This document shows, one piece after another, positions 19,499 to 28,150 of a DNA stretch of 64,000 nt. Position numbers and translations under genes: made by a program. Location: NCBI RefSeq assembly GCF_029201565.1, contig NZ_CP104002.1, positions 124,001 through 188,000 on the forward strand, written 5' to 3'. This DNA is from Devosia sp. SD17-2 (GTDB lineage Bacteria > Pseudomonadota > Alphaproteobacteria > Rhizobiales > Devosiaceae). The stretch's first letter is position 1, and every line of letters begins with the position of its first letter. The notes under the pieces were generated by a model. That model was given only the letters and a program-made list of their open reading frames with translations. It had not been told where the DNA came from and searched no databases.

Positions 19499-20901
19499 CC
19501 CATTCTTGCATAAATGCTTTCTGGACGGATGGTCTCGTCGAGACGGAAGCGGTGATCGGCCGGCGGATGGGCGCGGCTTGAGCATTCGAGGCGTGGACAG
19601 ATGCGGCAGCCGGTGCCGATGGGCACGATCTGCTGCTCGCTGGTGAGATCGACGCCTTCGGAATAAATCATCTCCCTGGCGTGGTGGATGGCGCAGCCCA
19701 GCCCGATGGAGAGATGCCGACGCGGGGCATTGTAGCGATAGTCCCCCTTGGTGATGGTGCGGGCGATGCAGAAATAGCGCTGGCCATCGGGCATCTGGCT
19801 GATCTGCACATTGATGCGGTCGGGCGCGAGGAAAGCGGCATAGATATTCCAGCGCGGGCAGGCTCCCGAATGGCGCGGGATGTGAATGCCCGAGAGCGAA
19901 AAGCGCTTTGAAATGTTTCCTGCAATATCGGTGCGCACCAGGTGGAGCGGAATGCCCGAAGCGCCCTTGCGCTGCAGCGTGGTCATGCGATGGCAGACCT
20001 GCTCGAAACTGGCGCCAAACCGCCGACCGACGCGATCGATATCATAGCGATGATCGCGGCAGGCTTTCAGAAATGGCTCATAAGGCATGAGCAGGGCGGC
20101 GGCGAAATAGGACGAGAGCACGTTTCGCGCCAAAGCCGGGGCGTCGCCCTCGGGCAGATTGGCCGCCTCAATGACGGCTGCGATTTCGGCACTGGCGGCC
20201 AGCGTGCCGATTTGTTGGGCGAGCAGGAAAGACGCGGTCTCACCAGGCAGGAGGTCGGACACCAGCAGATGCCGGCGCGCCGAATCGAGCTGGCGCGCCA
20301 CGCCATGGGGCAGGGAGGCCAGACGGGTTTCGAGCCCGAAGACGTTGAAAAGATAGGTTCTTATGCCGGTTTCAAAACTATCGCCGGAATTGTCTATGTC
20401 GATGCGGACGCGTTCCGCGGCTTCCTCGAGGATGGGAAAATGATTGGCATTGGCCTGGAGGAAATCGGAGATGGCATCGGTGGCGAGGTGGAAGGGTTCC
20501 GCCTCACCTTGCACCGGGCGCGGAGTTTCTTCGCCTGTCAGGTTTTTGTAGCGGTCATAGAGCTTTAACACTGCTCGCGCTGCCGCCGGATTGGCGTGCG
20601 CTAGGTCACGGATCTCGAGATTGGTGAGGTCACTGTCGGCAAAGAGATCGTCGCCGAAAATCTCCATGAGATCACCGACCAGCCGACCTTCATCGCTGTC
20701 GACCAGCTCGCCCGGCTCGACGCCAAAATAGCCCGCGATGGAAAACAACAGCGGCACCGTCACCTTGCGGCGATTGTGCTCGATGAGATTGAGGTAGCTT
20801 GGCGAAATGCCCAGCGCGGCAGCGAGGTCGGCCTGGTTGAGATGCCGAACGCGGCGCAAGCGCTTGATGCGCCCGCCGATCTGGCTTGCCGATGCCTCCA
20901 T
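19495..20901 (-). CDS. ScfR/RamB-type short-chain fatty-acyl transcriptional regulator
   Basis: 468 residues. An N-terminal XRE helix-turn-helix (RIKRLRRVRHLNQADLAAAL then SPSYLNLIEHNRRKV) is followed by the long C-terminal region typical of the ScfR/RamB family, ending in a cysteine-containing segment (GTGCRICPRLECSSR). RamB controls glyoxylate-cycle genes in actinobacteria, and this family is often found beside aceA. Here it is divergent from a small unknown gene and aceA, so regulation of isocitrate lyase is a strong inference. Five CTTTACA repeats in the shared upstream region are the likely operators. Confidence 0.88.
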   Translation of the reverse strand: MEASASQIGGRIKRLRRVRHLNQADLAAALGISPSYLNLIEHNRRKVTVPLLFSIAGYFGVEPGELVDSDEGRLVGDLMEIFGDDLFADSDLTNLEIRDLAHANPAAARAVLKLYDRYKNLTGEETPRPVQGEAEPFHLATDAISDFLQANANHFPILEEAAERVRIDIDNSGDSFETGIRTYLFNVFGLETRLASLPHGVARQLDSARRHLLVSDLLPGETASFLLAQQIGTLAASAEIAAVIEAANLPEGDAPALARNVLSSYFAAALLMPYEPFLKACRDHRYDIDRVGRRFGASFEQVCHRMTTLQRKGASGIPLHLVRTDIAGNISKRFSLSGIHIPRHSGACPRWNIYAAFLAPDRINVQISQMPDGQRYFCIARTITKGDYRYNAPRRHLSIGLGCAIHHAREMIYSEGVDLTSEQQIVPIGTGCRICPRLECSSRAHPPADHRFRLDETIRPESIYARMG

Positions 20902-20915
20902 TCCGACCTCCCGAA

Positions 20916-21025
20916 CTTTACACGCTTTACATTCATGACAGTACCGATTGACAGGCGCTTTACAGCTTTACAGCCGCTTTTGTCGTTAGTTCTTGCATAG
21001 AGAGCGCAGATGTCAAATCTTTACA
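20916..21025. promoter_or_regulatory. CTTTACA repeat array between the ScfR-type gene and the 75-residue gene
   Basis: CTTTACA occurs exactly at 20916-20922, 20925-20931, 20958-20964, 20966-20972 and 21019-21025. The first four form two pairs spaced 9 and 8 bases start to start. All lie in the 145-base divergent gap, with the first pair 15 bases from the regulator's start. It is probably an operator array for the ScfR-type regulator, including autoregulation. Confidence 0.6.
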
Positions 21026-21046
21026 TCAACGACGAGGAGACATTCG

Positions 21047-21274
21047 ATGAACAGCGATATCGCTCAACGCGACGAGTACATCACCATCATTGCCCCGACT
21101 GCGCAGGAGGCCATGGCGCAGTTCAAGGCCCGCGGTCTTGATGATCAGGGTTTCACCATTGCCGGGCGCATTGGCCGCCATCAGTTCACCCTGGTGGGCG
21201 CGGAAGAAGCGCAGGAATTGTTTTCCGGCGCCGGCATGATTGCAGCGACTTTCAGCCGTCGGGTTTCGGCTTAG
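21047..21274 (+). CDS. Small conserved-looking protein upstream of aceA, function unknown
   Basis: 75 residues, starting MNSDIAQRDEYITIIAPT, preceded by GACGAGGAGACATTCG with GAGGAG as a good ribosome-binding site about seven bases away. No signal peptide or membrane segment. The sequence is alpha/beta-like (EYITIIAPTAQEAMAQF, then FTIAGRIGRHQFTLV and GMIAATFSRR) and is probably a folded small domain. Its promoter region is the CTTTACA array, so it may be co-regulated with aceA, which starts 186 bases later. I do not recognise the family. Confidence 0.7.
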   Translation: MNSDIAQRDEYITIIAPTAQEAMAQFKARGLDDQGFTIAGRIGRHQFTLVGAEEAQELFSGAGMIAATFSRRVSA

Positions 21275-21307
21275 GGCAGGGGGCCGCGTGTGATGGCACG
21301 AGCCTAC

Positions 21308-21351
21308 CACCCCCACCCTTGATCCCTCCCCACAAGGGGGAGGGAGACGAC
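21308..21351. repeat. Family-A palindromic repeat
   Basis: CCCCCACCCTTGATCCCTCC and its complementary arm form one unit. An almost identical copy is at 39859-39904. It lies just 28 bases before a parS-like site. Confidence 0.75.
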
Positions 21352-21378
21352 TGCACCAATTTGCACCCCTAAAATCCG

Positions 21379-21394
21379 TGTTCCACGTGAATCA
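21379..21394 (-). promoter_or_regulatory. parS-like 14-mer (site 2 of 7), upstream of aceA
   Basis: The minus strand reads TGATTCACGTGGAACA, the GATTCACGTGRAAC core with G at the variable position. It lies 66 bases before the aceA start. Confidence 0.5.
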
Positions 21395-21459
21395 CCCAGA
21401 AAACTGCCAGAACCTGCTGCGGCGGGACCGGCGGAGCCATGCCTCAAGAGGAGAAAAGC

Positions 21460-22755
21460 ATGCTCGACAAGCCCCACAAGCCCGAAAGCTTCCCGACGCC
21501 GGACTACGCGCCGGATCGCTGGCGCACTATTTCGCGCAACTATACGCCCGCCGATGTGCGCCGGCTGGCCGGGTCCCTGCCCATCCGGCATACGCTGGCC
21601 GAAAATGGCGCCAAACGTCTTTGGGAACTGCTGCACACAGAAGATTTCGTGCCGACGCTGGGCACGTTTACCGGCAACCAGGCGGTGCAGCAGGTCAAGG
21701 CCGGCCTGAAAGCCATTTATCTTTCCGGCTGGCAAGTGGCAGCGGACGCGAACACCTCGGGCAATATGTATCCGGATCAGTCGCTTTACCCGGTGGACAG
21801 CGTTCCTTCCGTGGTCAAGCGCATCAACAAGGCCCTGCAGCGCGCCGACCAGATCCAGACCATGGAAAAGGCCGACGGCATTGCCACCACCGATCACGAT
21901 TTCTTCGTGCCCATCATTGCCGACGCCGAAGCCGGTTTTGGCGGCGCGCTCAATGTGTTCGAGCTGATGAAGGCGATGATCGAGTCCGGCGCAGCGGCGG
22001 TGCATTTTGAGGATCAGCTGGCGAGCGAGAAGAAGTGCGGGCATCTCGGTGGGAAGGTGCTGGTTCCCACCGCGCAATTTGTCAAGACGCTGAATGTCGC
22101 CCGTCTCGCGGCGGACGTATTGGGCGTTCCGACGTTGATCATGGCCCGTACGGACGCGGAAGCTGCACGGCTGATCACCTCGGATATCGACGAATATGAT
22201 CGCCCCTTCGTCACCGGCGAGCGCACGGCTGAAGGCTTTTATCGGCTCAAGGGCGGTATTGACTGCGCCATTGCCCGTGGTCTGGCTTATGCGCCCTATG
22301 CCGACCTCATCTGGTGCGAAACGTCGACGCCGGACCTGGCAGAAGCGCGCAAATTCGCCGAAGCGATTCGCAAGGAATATCCGGAGCAGATGCTCGCCTA
22401 TAATTGCTCGCCGAGCTTTAACTGGGCCAAGCATATGGGCGAGGCGGAAATGGAAAAGTTCCAGCGCGAGCTGGGCGCCATGGGCTACAAATACCAGTTC
22501 ATCACGCTGGCGGGCTTTCACAATCTCAGCCTCACCACGTTCGAGCTGGCGCGCAGCTACAAGGAACGTGGCATGGCCGGCTACTCGGCGCTGCAGCAGG
22601 CCGAATTTGCCGCCGAAAAACACGGTTTCTCGGCCGTTCGCCACCAGCGCGAAGTGGGGACGAGCTATTTCGATGCCGTGTCGATGACCGTGAGCGAAGG
22701 CCAGAGCGCCACCACGGCGATGGCCGACTCCACCGAAACCGCACAATTTCACTGA
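21460..22755 (+). CDS. aceA: Isocitrate lyase
   Basis: Cleaves isocitrate to glyoxylate and succinate, the first step of the glyoxylate bypass used on acetate and fatty acids. It has 431 residues from the ATG at 21460 ([11 protein letters not shown]), with AAGAGGAGAAAAG as ribosome-binding site. A start seven codons earlier is possible. The catalytic loop KKCGHLGGK is clear in [15 protein letters not shown], and the substrate-binding segments [11 protein letters not shown] and [15 protein letters not shown] are conserved. The proximity of the ScfR-type regulator supports acyl-CoA-responsive control. It is followed by a terminator-like hairpin. Confidence 0.97.
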   Translation: MLDKPHKPESFPTPDYAPDRWRTISRNYTPADVRRLAGSLPIRHTLAENGAKRLWELLHTEDFVPTLGTFTGNQAVQQVKAGLKAIYLSGWQVAADANTSGNMYPDQSLYPVDSVPSVVKRINKALQRADQIQTMEKADGIATTDHDFFVPIIADAEAGFGGALNVFELMKAMIESGAAAVHFEDQLASEKKCGHLGGKVLVPTAQFVKTLNVARLAADVLGVPTLIMARTDAEAARLITSDIDEYDRPFVTGERTAEGFYRLKGGIDCAIARGLAYAPYADLIWCETSTPDLAEARKFAEAIRKEYPEQMLAYNCSPSFNWAKHMGEAEMEKFQRELGAMGYKYQFITLAGFHNLSLTTFELARSYKERGMAGYSALQQAEFAAEKHGFSAVRHQREVGTSYFDAVSMTVSEGQSATTAMADSTETAQFH

Positions 22756-22776
22756 AATCCGGGCAGAACCTCCCTC

Positions 22777-22792
22777 GGATTCACGTGAAACA
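22777..22792 (+). promoter_or_regulatory. parS-like 14-mer (site 3 of 7)
   Basis: Reads GGATTCACGTGAAACA on the plus strand, in the 50-base gap after aceA. It matches the canonical parS at 14 of 16 positions. Confidence 0.55.
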
Positions 22793-22796
22793 CCAG

Positions 22797-22824
22797 CGCC
22801 CTGGGCTAAGCCAAGCCCAGGGCG
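22797..22824. terminator. Bidirectional hairpin after aceA and the cold-shock/DUF1294 gene
   Basis: CGCCCTGGGCT (22797-22807) pairs with AGCCCAGGGCG (22814-22824) around a 6-base loop. It sits where the two convergent genes end and overlaps the stop codon of the minus-strand gene. No long U tract, so a terminator role is inferred. Confidence 0.5.
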
Positions 22825-23447
22825 TTCGCTATTGGCGCGATATCGATCCAACCGAGCATGACGGCCAGCAGAAAGGCGAGGTGCAGCAGCGCAATTGCCG
22901 CTGTGATCCCCGCAAATCCGGATTTTCGGGTCTTGTGGCGGAGGAGTATCTGCCCGGCGAGGCCCCCGACAATGCCGAAGGCCAGATCAAAACCATGCAG
23001 CGTTGCCTCGCTGGTGCGCCACTTGCCGGCCTCGGCCGCGCGCTTGTCGACCCAGTAGGAGATGAAGGTCACGAGAGCCATCATCCCATAGGCGGCCAAG
23101 AGCCAAAGGGGGACCGGGCCGAGCAACCAGCCGATTGTGATAAGACCAACAAAGGCCGCAGCGAGGGGCAAGCGCCACTCGGAAAGGGCCTGCGGGCGCG
23201 GCGCCGCCATTGGCCGGGCAGGGCGGACAATGGGCTTTGTCGCGCCCGAAAGACGGACCGACGCGGCCTGGATGCGCCCATCGGAGCCCTTCTTGGGAAC
23301 GAAATCAACGCGATCACCCAAGGCCGGACGCCGCTTGCGCCTGCCGACTTCGCTGATGTGGACGAAATAGCGCTCGCCGTCATCCGCCGCGATGAAACCG
23401 AAGCCGCGCTCGTCGTTCCACTCCACCACTGTGCCGAGAAGTGCCAA
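22806..23447 (-). CDS. Cold-shock domain fused to DUF1294 membrane domain
   Basis: 213 residues. The N-terminal cold-shock fold carries both RNA-binding motifs (WNDERGFGFIAADDG, YFVHISEV). The C-terminal half holds four hydrophobic helices with the DUF1294 pattern (FISYWVDKRAAEAGKWRTSE and GGLAGQILLRHKTRK). This fusion is common among proteobacteria. Single-stranded nucleic-acid binding at the membrane is a reasonable inference, but no function is established. The gene runs towards aceA and away from the yifB locus. Confidence 0.88.
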   Translation of the reverse strand: MALLGTVVEWNDERGFGFIAADDGERYFVHISEVGRRKRRPALGDRVDFVPKKGSDGRIQAASVRLSGATKPIVRPARPMAAPRPQALSEWRLPLAAAFVGLITIGWLLGPVPLWLLAAYGMMALVTFISYWVDKRAAEAGKWRTSEATLHGFDLAFGIVGGLAGQILLRHKTRKSGFAGITAAIALLHLAFLLAVMLGWIDIAPIANALGLA

Positions 23448-23461
23448 GGTCGCGTGCTCCT

Positions 23462-23914
23462 TCAGAAGATCGAGGTTCGCAGGGGCAGTTTTATGGGGGC
23501 GGGAAAACCGGTGTGCCGATCCTCCCAGAAGCGGTCGCGCAGGATTTCGGGGAACACATGACCTTTGGGCAGAGTGTTCTGGCCGAACCAGCCGGCCTCG
23601 CTGATCGCCTCGCCTGATGCGGGATTTCTGGTGACGTCGATCTCGCCCGAAACGTATTCGGCCAGGAACCAGAATTTTACGACCCGGCCCCAGCCGTCGA
23701 CCAGCTCATCGATATAGGCGAGGGACGAGGTGGCGACGCGCAACCGGGTTTCCTCGAAAGCCTCGCGCTCGGCGGCCTCGGCCAGCTCCTCACTGCCTTC
23801 AACGCCACCGCCGGGACCGGCCCAAAAATCGTGTTTGCCGGGCCGGAAATGGCGCACCAGCAGGATTTCATCGCCGCGCATGGCAAGGACGCCGGCGGAA
23901 ATTCGGTGCTTCAT
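23462..23914 (-). CDS. NUDIX hydrolase
   Basis: 150 residues from the ATG at 23912-23914. The NUDIX box GX5EX7REXXEE is visible in the segment GGGVEGSEELAEAAEREAFEE, and the surrounding beta strands (ISAGVLAMRGDEILLVRH, DFWAGPGGG) fit the fold. The substrate, some nucleoside diphosphate derivative, cannot be assigned. The open frame continues upstream to 24271, but that part is antisense-like and overlaps the yifB fragment; the real start is well supported by the fold. It is followed by the cold-shock gene 15 bases away. Confidence 0.85.
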   Translation of the reverse strand: MKHRISAGVLAMRGDEILLVRHFRPGKHDFWAGPGGGVEGSEELAEAAEREAFEETRLRVATSSLAYIDELVDGWGRVVKFWFLAEYVSGEIDVTRNPASGEAISEAGWFGQNTLPKGHVFPEILRDRFWEDRHTGFPAPIKLPLRTSIF

Positions 23915-23936
23915 GGAAAATTCCTGGCTTGGATCG

Positions 23937-24461
23937 TCAATTGCCGAAATTGAGGCGGTAGCCCAGCGCTTCGGCGATGTGGGGGCGGGCCACCTTATCG
24001 ACGCCGGCCAGATCGGCCAAGGTGCGCGCCACCTTGAGCACACGGTGATAGGCGCGGGCCGAGAGATTGAAGCGATTGGCGGCCTGCATGAGGAGGGCCT
24101 GGCTCTCGACGTCGGGATTGACGATTTTTTCAATGAGGGTTGGCCCGGCGGCAGCATTGGTGAGGATGTCGGGGTGACCGGCCTCGGCGTAGCGCAGGCG
24201 CTGGCGTTCCCTTGCCCTTGCCACGCGTTCGGCGACGACGCTGGAGGCTTCGGCATGGTCGGACGGTCCAATCATGTCGGCTGCGGAGACTGCTGGAACG
24301 TCGATACGAATATCGATGCGGTCGAGGAAGGGTCCCGAGACGCGGGACTGATAATCATCGGCGCAGGCGGCACCGCGCTTGCAGGTGTGGCCCGGTGTGC
24401 CGGCGAGGCCGCATTTGCAGGGGTTCATGGCCGCTATCAGCTGGAAACGGCTGGGATAAGC
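23937..24461 (-). pseudogene. comM: yifB/comM Mg-chelatase-like ATPase, C-terminal fragment
   Basis: From about 24461 down, the frame matches the last third of the YifB/ComM AAA+ family: AYPSRFQLIAAMNPCKCG, a cysteine pair GHTCKRGAAC, the SGPFLDRIDIRIDVP stretch and the C-terminal helical domain (SARAYHRVLKVARTLADLAG). In ComM this is the helicase that promotes branch migration in natural transformation. About 174 residues remain. The N-terminal third lies 9.4 kb away at 33849-34496, and the segment with Walker A and B is absent between the two. The frame continues upstream into non-homologous island sequence, with a possible ATG at 24560. Confidence 0.9.
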
Positions 24462-24837
24462 CATTATCTCGAGCAGGCCGACGAGGTAGTTCGCCATCAA
24501 CTCGATCTCGCCATCAACAAGGACGGATTTCAGCCTTAGGCGACAGAATTCCGAGATCATCCGAGGGTCAGGGACCGGGTCTTTGGCAACAGTATCCTCC
24601 TTGATGTAGAGGGTTGCCCATTGGACGAGTCACCGCCTTTGGCAAGACGAACTTCGAGAGAACAATTAGACTTTCCCCAACCACACCGTGGGTGGCTATG
24701 CGCTCCAACAGATCGTTTTCTCTGAGCATAAACTTCATATCAGCTACCGGAAGATGACCTGCTCTCGCCATCAATTGGTATCGGGCAAGAGCCGCCTGGG
24801 GCATTTCAATTCTCTTGTCAGCTTGCTCGTTGTCCAT
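24462..24837 (-). pseudogene. Unrecognised, apparently frameshifted gene at the left edge of the island
   Basis: An ATG at 24835-24837 opens a frame (MDNEQADKRIEMPQAALARY) that stops at 24568. A second frame, one register off, then reads (from a TGA near 24620) ATLYIKEDTVAKDP and onward through MISEFCRLRLKSVLVDGE, and runs straight into the yifB remnant. The two parts together look like one protein of about 125 residues broken by a single-base change and then fused to the yifB end. No family is recognised. The sequence is less GC-rich than its chromosomal neighbours. Confidence 0.4.
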
Positions 24838-24966
24838 GCTACCCCCACCCGGATCCCAACGCCTCCACCGCACACGGAAGGCCCCTAGGAGCCACAGAGA
24901 AGGTCGCTGACGGCTGTTTATGACACGCAGCTACCCGAGCACCCGGAGCGAGCCAAACTTAGCTAA

Positions 24967-25766
24967 CTAGGTTGTGTGGACAAAGTGTCTGACCCACAAC
25001 CGGATCGACGCGACGAGAACGAAGCCGAGGAATCTATCGGCGGTTTTGTCGTATCGCGTGGCTAAGCGGCGGCTGTGCTTGAGCTTGGAGAAGCATCGCT
25101 CGACGAGGTTTCTCAAGGCATAGATATGGCCGTCGATAACGGACTGAACCTTGCGGTTTCGTTTGGCCGGAATGACAGCGGCCACGCCGCGGGCCTCCAG
25201 GTCAGCCAGGATGAAGTCGGCGTCGTATCCCTTGTCGGCGAGCAGCACGCAGGGTCTCGGACCGGGCTGGTCCATGATCGGCACGTAGCCTTTCACGTCG
25301 GAGACCTGTCCGCCGCTCAGCGTGACCGCGACAGGGAGGCCGAGAGCGTTGCTGCGGAGATGGATCTTGGTCGAGAAACCACCACGAGAGCGGCCAAGAC
25401 TTTGGTCCGCATCCCCTTTTTTAGCGCGCCGGCGGCGTGCTGATGGGCGCGGATGATGGTAGAGTCGATCATCTGAACGCTATCGTTACCCGCTCCCGTC
25501 TCGTTCAAGGCCTCCAGCATCACATCCCAGATCCCCGCCTGCGTCCAACGCCGGAACTGGCGATAGACTGAGTTCCATGGGCCAAAATGGCTGTGCAGAT
25601 CCCGCCAGGCGGTTCCCGTGCGGGCTATCCAGAACACCCCATCCAGCACCAGCCGATGATCACGCGGCCGCCGACCTCGTCTCGGACCCTTCTCCACCAC
25701 GAACGGTTCGAAGAAGGCCCACTCTGCATCTGACATCAAACCCCGAACCAACGCTGCTCTCCGCAA
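24967..25766 (-). CDS. IS5-family transposase in two frames with programmed -1 frameshift
   Basis: Upstream frame 25317-25766 (149 residues, likely start at 25736, MSDAEWAFFEPFVVEKG) carries the first catalytic Asp in MIDSTIIRAHQHAAG. Downstream frame 24967-25296 carries the second Asp in LLADKGYDAD and the Glu in LVERCFSKLKHSRRLATRYD. The frames join after LKK: the minus strand at 25416-25422 reads AAAAAAG, and shifting back one base continues as GDADQSLGRSRGGFSTKIHL, the expected family sequence. The last stop codon lies in the target duplication. Confidence 0.85.
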
Positions 25767-25822
25767 AGAACAGCATTGAATCAGCGATTAGCTGATTTGG
25801 GAATCCACTTCGTCCACACCGC
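24971..25822 (-). mobile_element. Intact IS5-family insertion sequence (IS427-like), 852 bp
   Basis: The ends carry inverted repeats centred on GTGTGGACAAAGTG (24974-24987) and its partner (25806-25819), with one mismatch in the core. The flanks both read CTAG (24967-24970 and 25823-25826), a typical target duplication. A single DDE transposase is encoded in two overlapping frames with a -1 slippery run. The element looks fully functional. Confidence 0.85.
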
Positions 25823-25891
25823 CTAGAAACGGGCCACTTGACCTCAACCCGTAAATTCATTTGGATGATCTTATCGGTTGGGGGGCATCCA

Positions 25892-26104
25892 ATGACCAAA
25901 AAGGGAACTCTCTTCGCTTCAATGGCTGCAGTAGTTACAGTCGGCGCAGCTGCTGCAACTCTTGCAACAGGCTCGATTGATATCACGAAGTTCTTTTTCG
26001 GTCAGGACGATTCTCAAAAGCCGGCCCTATCGGTGACCGGTGACAACAACTGTGGAAACGTCGCGGCATCAGCGAATAACTCGACAATAAACGTATCATG
26101 CTGA
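25892..26104 (+). CDS. Small secreted or anchored protein with Asn/Cys module, partner of the pentapeptide gene
   Basis: 70 residues from the ATG at 25892 (MTKKGTLFASMAAVVTVG); a 54-base in-frame extension upstream exists but has no support. A hydrophobic N-terminal segment (about residues 6-28) acts as signal peptide or anchor. The C terminus is a 21-residue module G-D-N-N-C ... S-T-I-x-V-x-C that closely matches a module in the next protein. The stop overlaps the following ATG by 7 bases (ATGCTGA), implying translational coupling. The family is not recognised. AT-richer codon use than the chromosomal genes suggests transfer. Confidence 0.65.
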   Translation: MTKKGTLFASMAAVVTVGAAAATLATGSIDITKFFFGQDDSQKPALSVTGDNNCGNVAASANNSTINVSC

Positions 26105-27330
26105 AACGGCTTGGGTGCTCAGTTGTGGTGCTTCTAATTTCAGCAGGCGCTCCGGCGATGTCGCAGCTGCACGTTTCCGGAAGCAATAACAATTGCAATT
26201 TGCATGCGTCTGGCGTTGGAAATACGATCACCATTCAATGCCCGGGAATAGATCCGGCCGTCATAGAAAAGCTCTCTGAGCGCATCCTGCAACTTGGACT
26301 TGATAACCAGCAGTTGCAGAAGGCAGCTGACGAATGGGCCAACAAATACAGGCAGCTGCGCGGTAGTTTACAATCGACCACGTCCACGGATCCTGCAATC
26401 GCGTACGCCTGGGATGCGCTTTCAAGCGGTGACTTAGGCACTGCAGAGGCGTTGATTGGGACGCTGGACGACCTCAGGGTGTCGTTAAAGAGGATCGACG
26501 ACACAACCTCGCTTAACCTGGCAATGAACACAATCCGCGAGGTCTCTGAACTGTCGGACGGATCGGTAAGAGGTCAGAATCAAGCGATCAGATTGTGGAT
26601 AGACAATGGAAACAATTTGGACGGTTCGGACCTCAGCGGCGTGTCATTCGAGGGCGGCGACCTGTCAGGACTTCGCGCTCGCAGCGCTTTGATGCACGCA
26701 ATCAATTTGAGCAACGCGAACCTGACGGACGCCGATCTCACTTCATCGTATCTGAGGTATGCAACCCTATCTGCTGCGACCCTTACCCGCCTGCAAGGAT
26801 CGGATATAAACGCTGCCCTCGTGGTGGCTACTGCAAGTGTATGGGAGGGAGCGGATCTTGCGAATAGCACTTGGCTGCTGGCGGACTTCAGTGGAGCGAA
26901 CTTCCGGAACGCGAATTTGAAGGGGGCTGTGCTGGCGTTTTCTGATCTCTCCGGCGCAGACTTCACCGGCGCTGACCTTTCAGGTGCCTATCTGACAGGG
27001 GCTATTTTAACTGGGGCAATATTCAACGACGCGATCCTGAATCAGGTTAATGCATACGGTGCCGTGGCGGAGACGCCCGTATTCTCAGATGAACAGGTTC
27101 CCTATTTATGCAAACACGAGATCAACACTAGGGAAATGAAGGATGGTGATCCATTAAGGATAAGAATTGAGATCGTGGAGCGCTGGGAAAGCGACCGGTA
27201 CAGCTCTGGATACGAATTCGGGGACAGTACATTTCTCGCTGACTACGCTTTCTTGCCGAGTTTCTTGGAAATCGAGCAGAAAAATTTGCCGAAGTGCACT
27301 ACTAGGGTCCAAACCCAATCAGGTTGTTGA
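26098..27330 (+). pseudogene. Secreted pentapeptide-repeat protein, C-terminus replaced by an IS
   Basis: Residues 1-22 are a signal peptide (MLKRLGCSVVVLLISAGAPA). Next comes a 21-residue Asn/Cys module (GSNNNC ... NTITIQC). A coiled-coil-like stretch follows (about 52-95). From roughly residue 170 to 325 there are about 30 pentapeptide repeats of the A(D/N)LXX type (NLDGSDLSG, ANLTDADLTSSYL, ADFTGADLSGAYL), a right-handed beta-helix fold. A globular tail then starts. An IS5-family element enters at 27306, so residues 403-410 of the visible frame come from the IS. Excision in silico restores 75 more codons ending at 28381. Role unknown. Confidence 0.75.
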
Positions 27331-28148
27331 ATAGGGGCTGCAAATCAGATTCTCTGGCTTCGGATAAGCCGGAGGCATTGATGAGCAGACTGTTTTGGTT
27401 GAGTGACGAAGCCTGGGTGGCCATTGAGCCCCACCTTCCCAAGAACCAGCCTGGAGCCCGACGGGTTGATGACCGGCGGGTGATTTCGGGGATCATTCAC
27501 ATGCTCAAATGCGGCGGGCGCTGGGCTGATTGCCCTGGCGAGTATGGTCCTTCGACCACCATCTACAATCGTTGGAACCGTTGGAGCCGCCGCGGTATAT
27601 GGGCACGCATTCTTGCGGCTCTGACCGAACAGGGCTGGATTGCCGAGACCGCCCAGATCGACAGCAGCTATATCAAGGCCCATCGTTGTGCAGGTGGGGG
27701 AAAAGGGGGGCGCGAGCCAATGCCATTGGCATCTCGCGTGGTGGCCGGACCACCAAGGTCCATGCGCTTGTCGACGTTATCGGCAGACCACTCTGCCTCG
27801 TCCTGACACCCGGCAATGCCTCGGACATGAAGGGAGCAGATCTGCTCATCGCCCACACAACGGGTATGAAGAGGATTATCGCGGACCGGGGCTATGATGC
27901 CAACCGTCTTCGCTCCACTCTTCGAAGTCAAAACACCATCCCGGTGATCCCCGGCCGCAAGAACCGCAAGCGCAAAATCCGATACGATGAGAAACGCTAC
28001 AAGGACCGCTGGCGCGTTGAGGCCATGTTCTGCCGCCTCAAGGATTTCCGCCGCGTCGCCACACGGTACGACAAGCTCGCTCGGAATTATCTATCTGCCG
28101 TCATGCTCGCAGCAGCAGTTGCGTACTGGCTATGATTGAGTCTCAACC
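27306..28148 (+). mobile_element. Intact IS5-family insertion sequence, 843 bp, inserted in the pentapeptide-repeat gene
   Basis: Ends are inverted repeats GGTCCAAACCCAATCA (27306-27321) and, on the other strand, GGTTGAGACTCAATCA (28133-28148), 12 of 16 identical. CTAG flanks both sides (27302-27305 and 28149-28152). The transposase is complete in two frames. The element's sequence is unlike the 24971-25822 copy, so two separate IS types with the same target preference invaded the island. Confidence 0.85.
27381..28135 (+). CDS. IS5-family transposase in two frames
   Basis: The first frame starts at the ATG at 27381 (MSRLFWLSDEAWVAIEPHLP), preceded by CGGAGG. It carries the first Asp in QIDSSYIKAHRCAGG, then runs out of frame with the rest of the family. 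Shifting -1 in the GGGGGAAAAGGGGGG run (27696-27710) continues as RGARANAIGISRGGRTTKVH. That frame carries the second Asp (IIADRGYDANRL) and the Glu (VEAMFCRLKDFRRVATRYDK) and ends at 28135. Confidence 0.85.
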
Positions 28149-28150
28149 CT

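Noticed and set aside
24971..28148. The two IS5-family elements as arms of a composite transposon
   Set aside because: They differ in sequence and terminal repeats and each has its own CTAG duplication, so they inserted independently.
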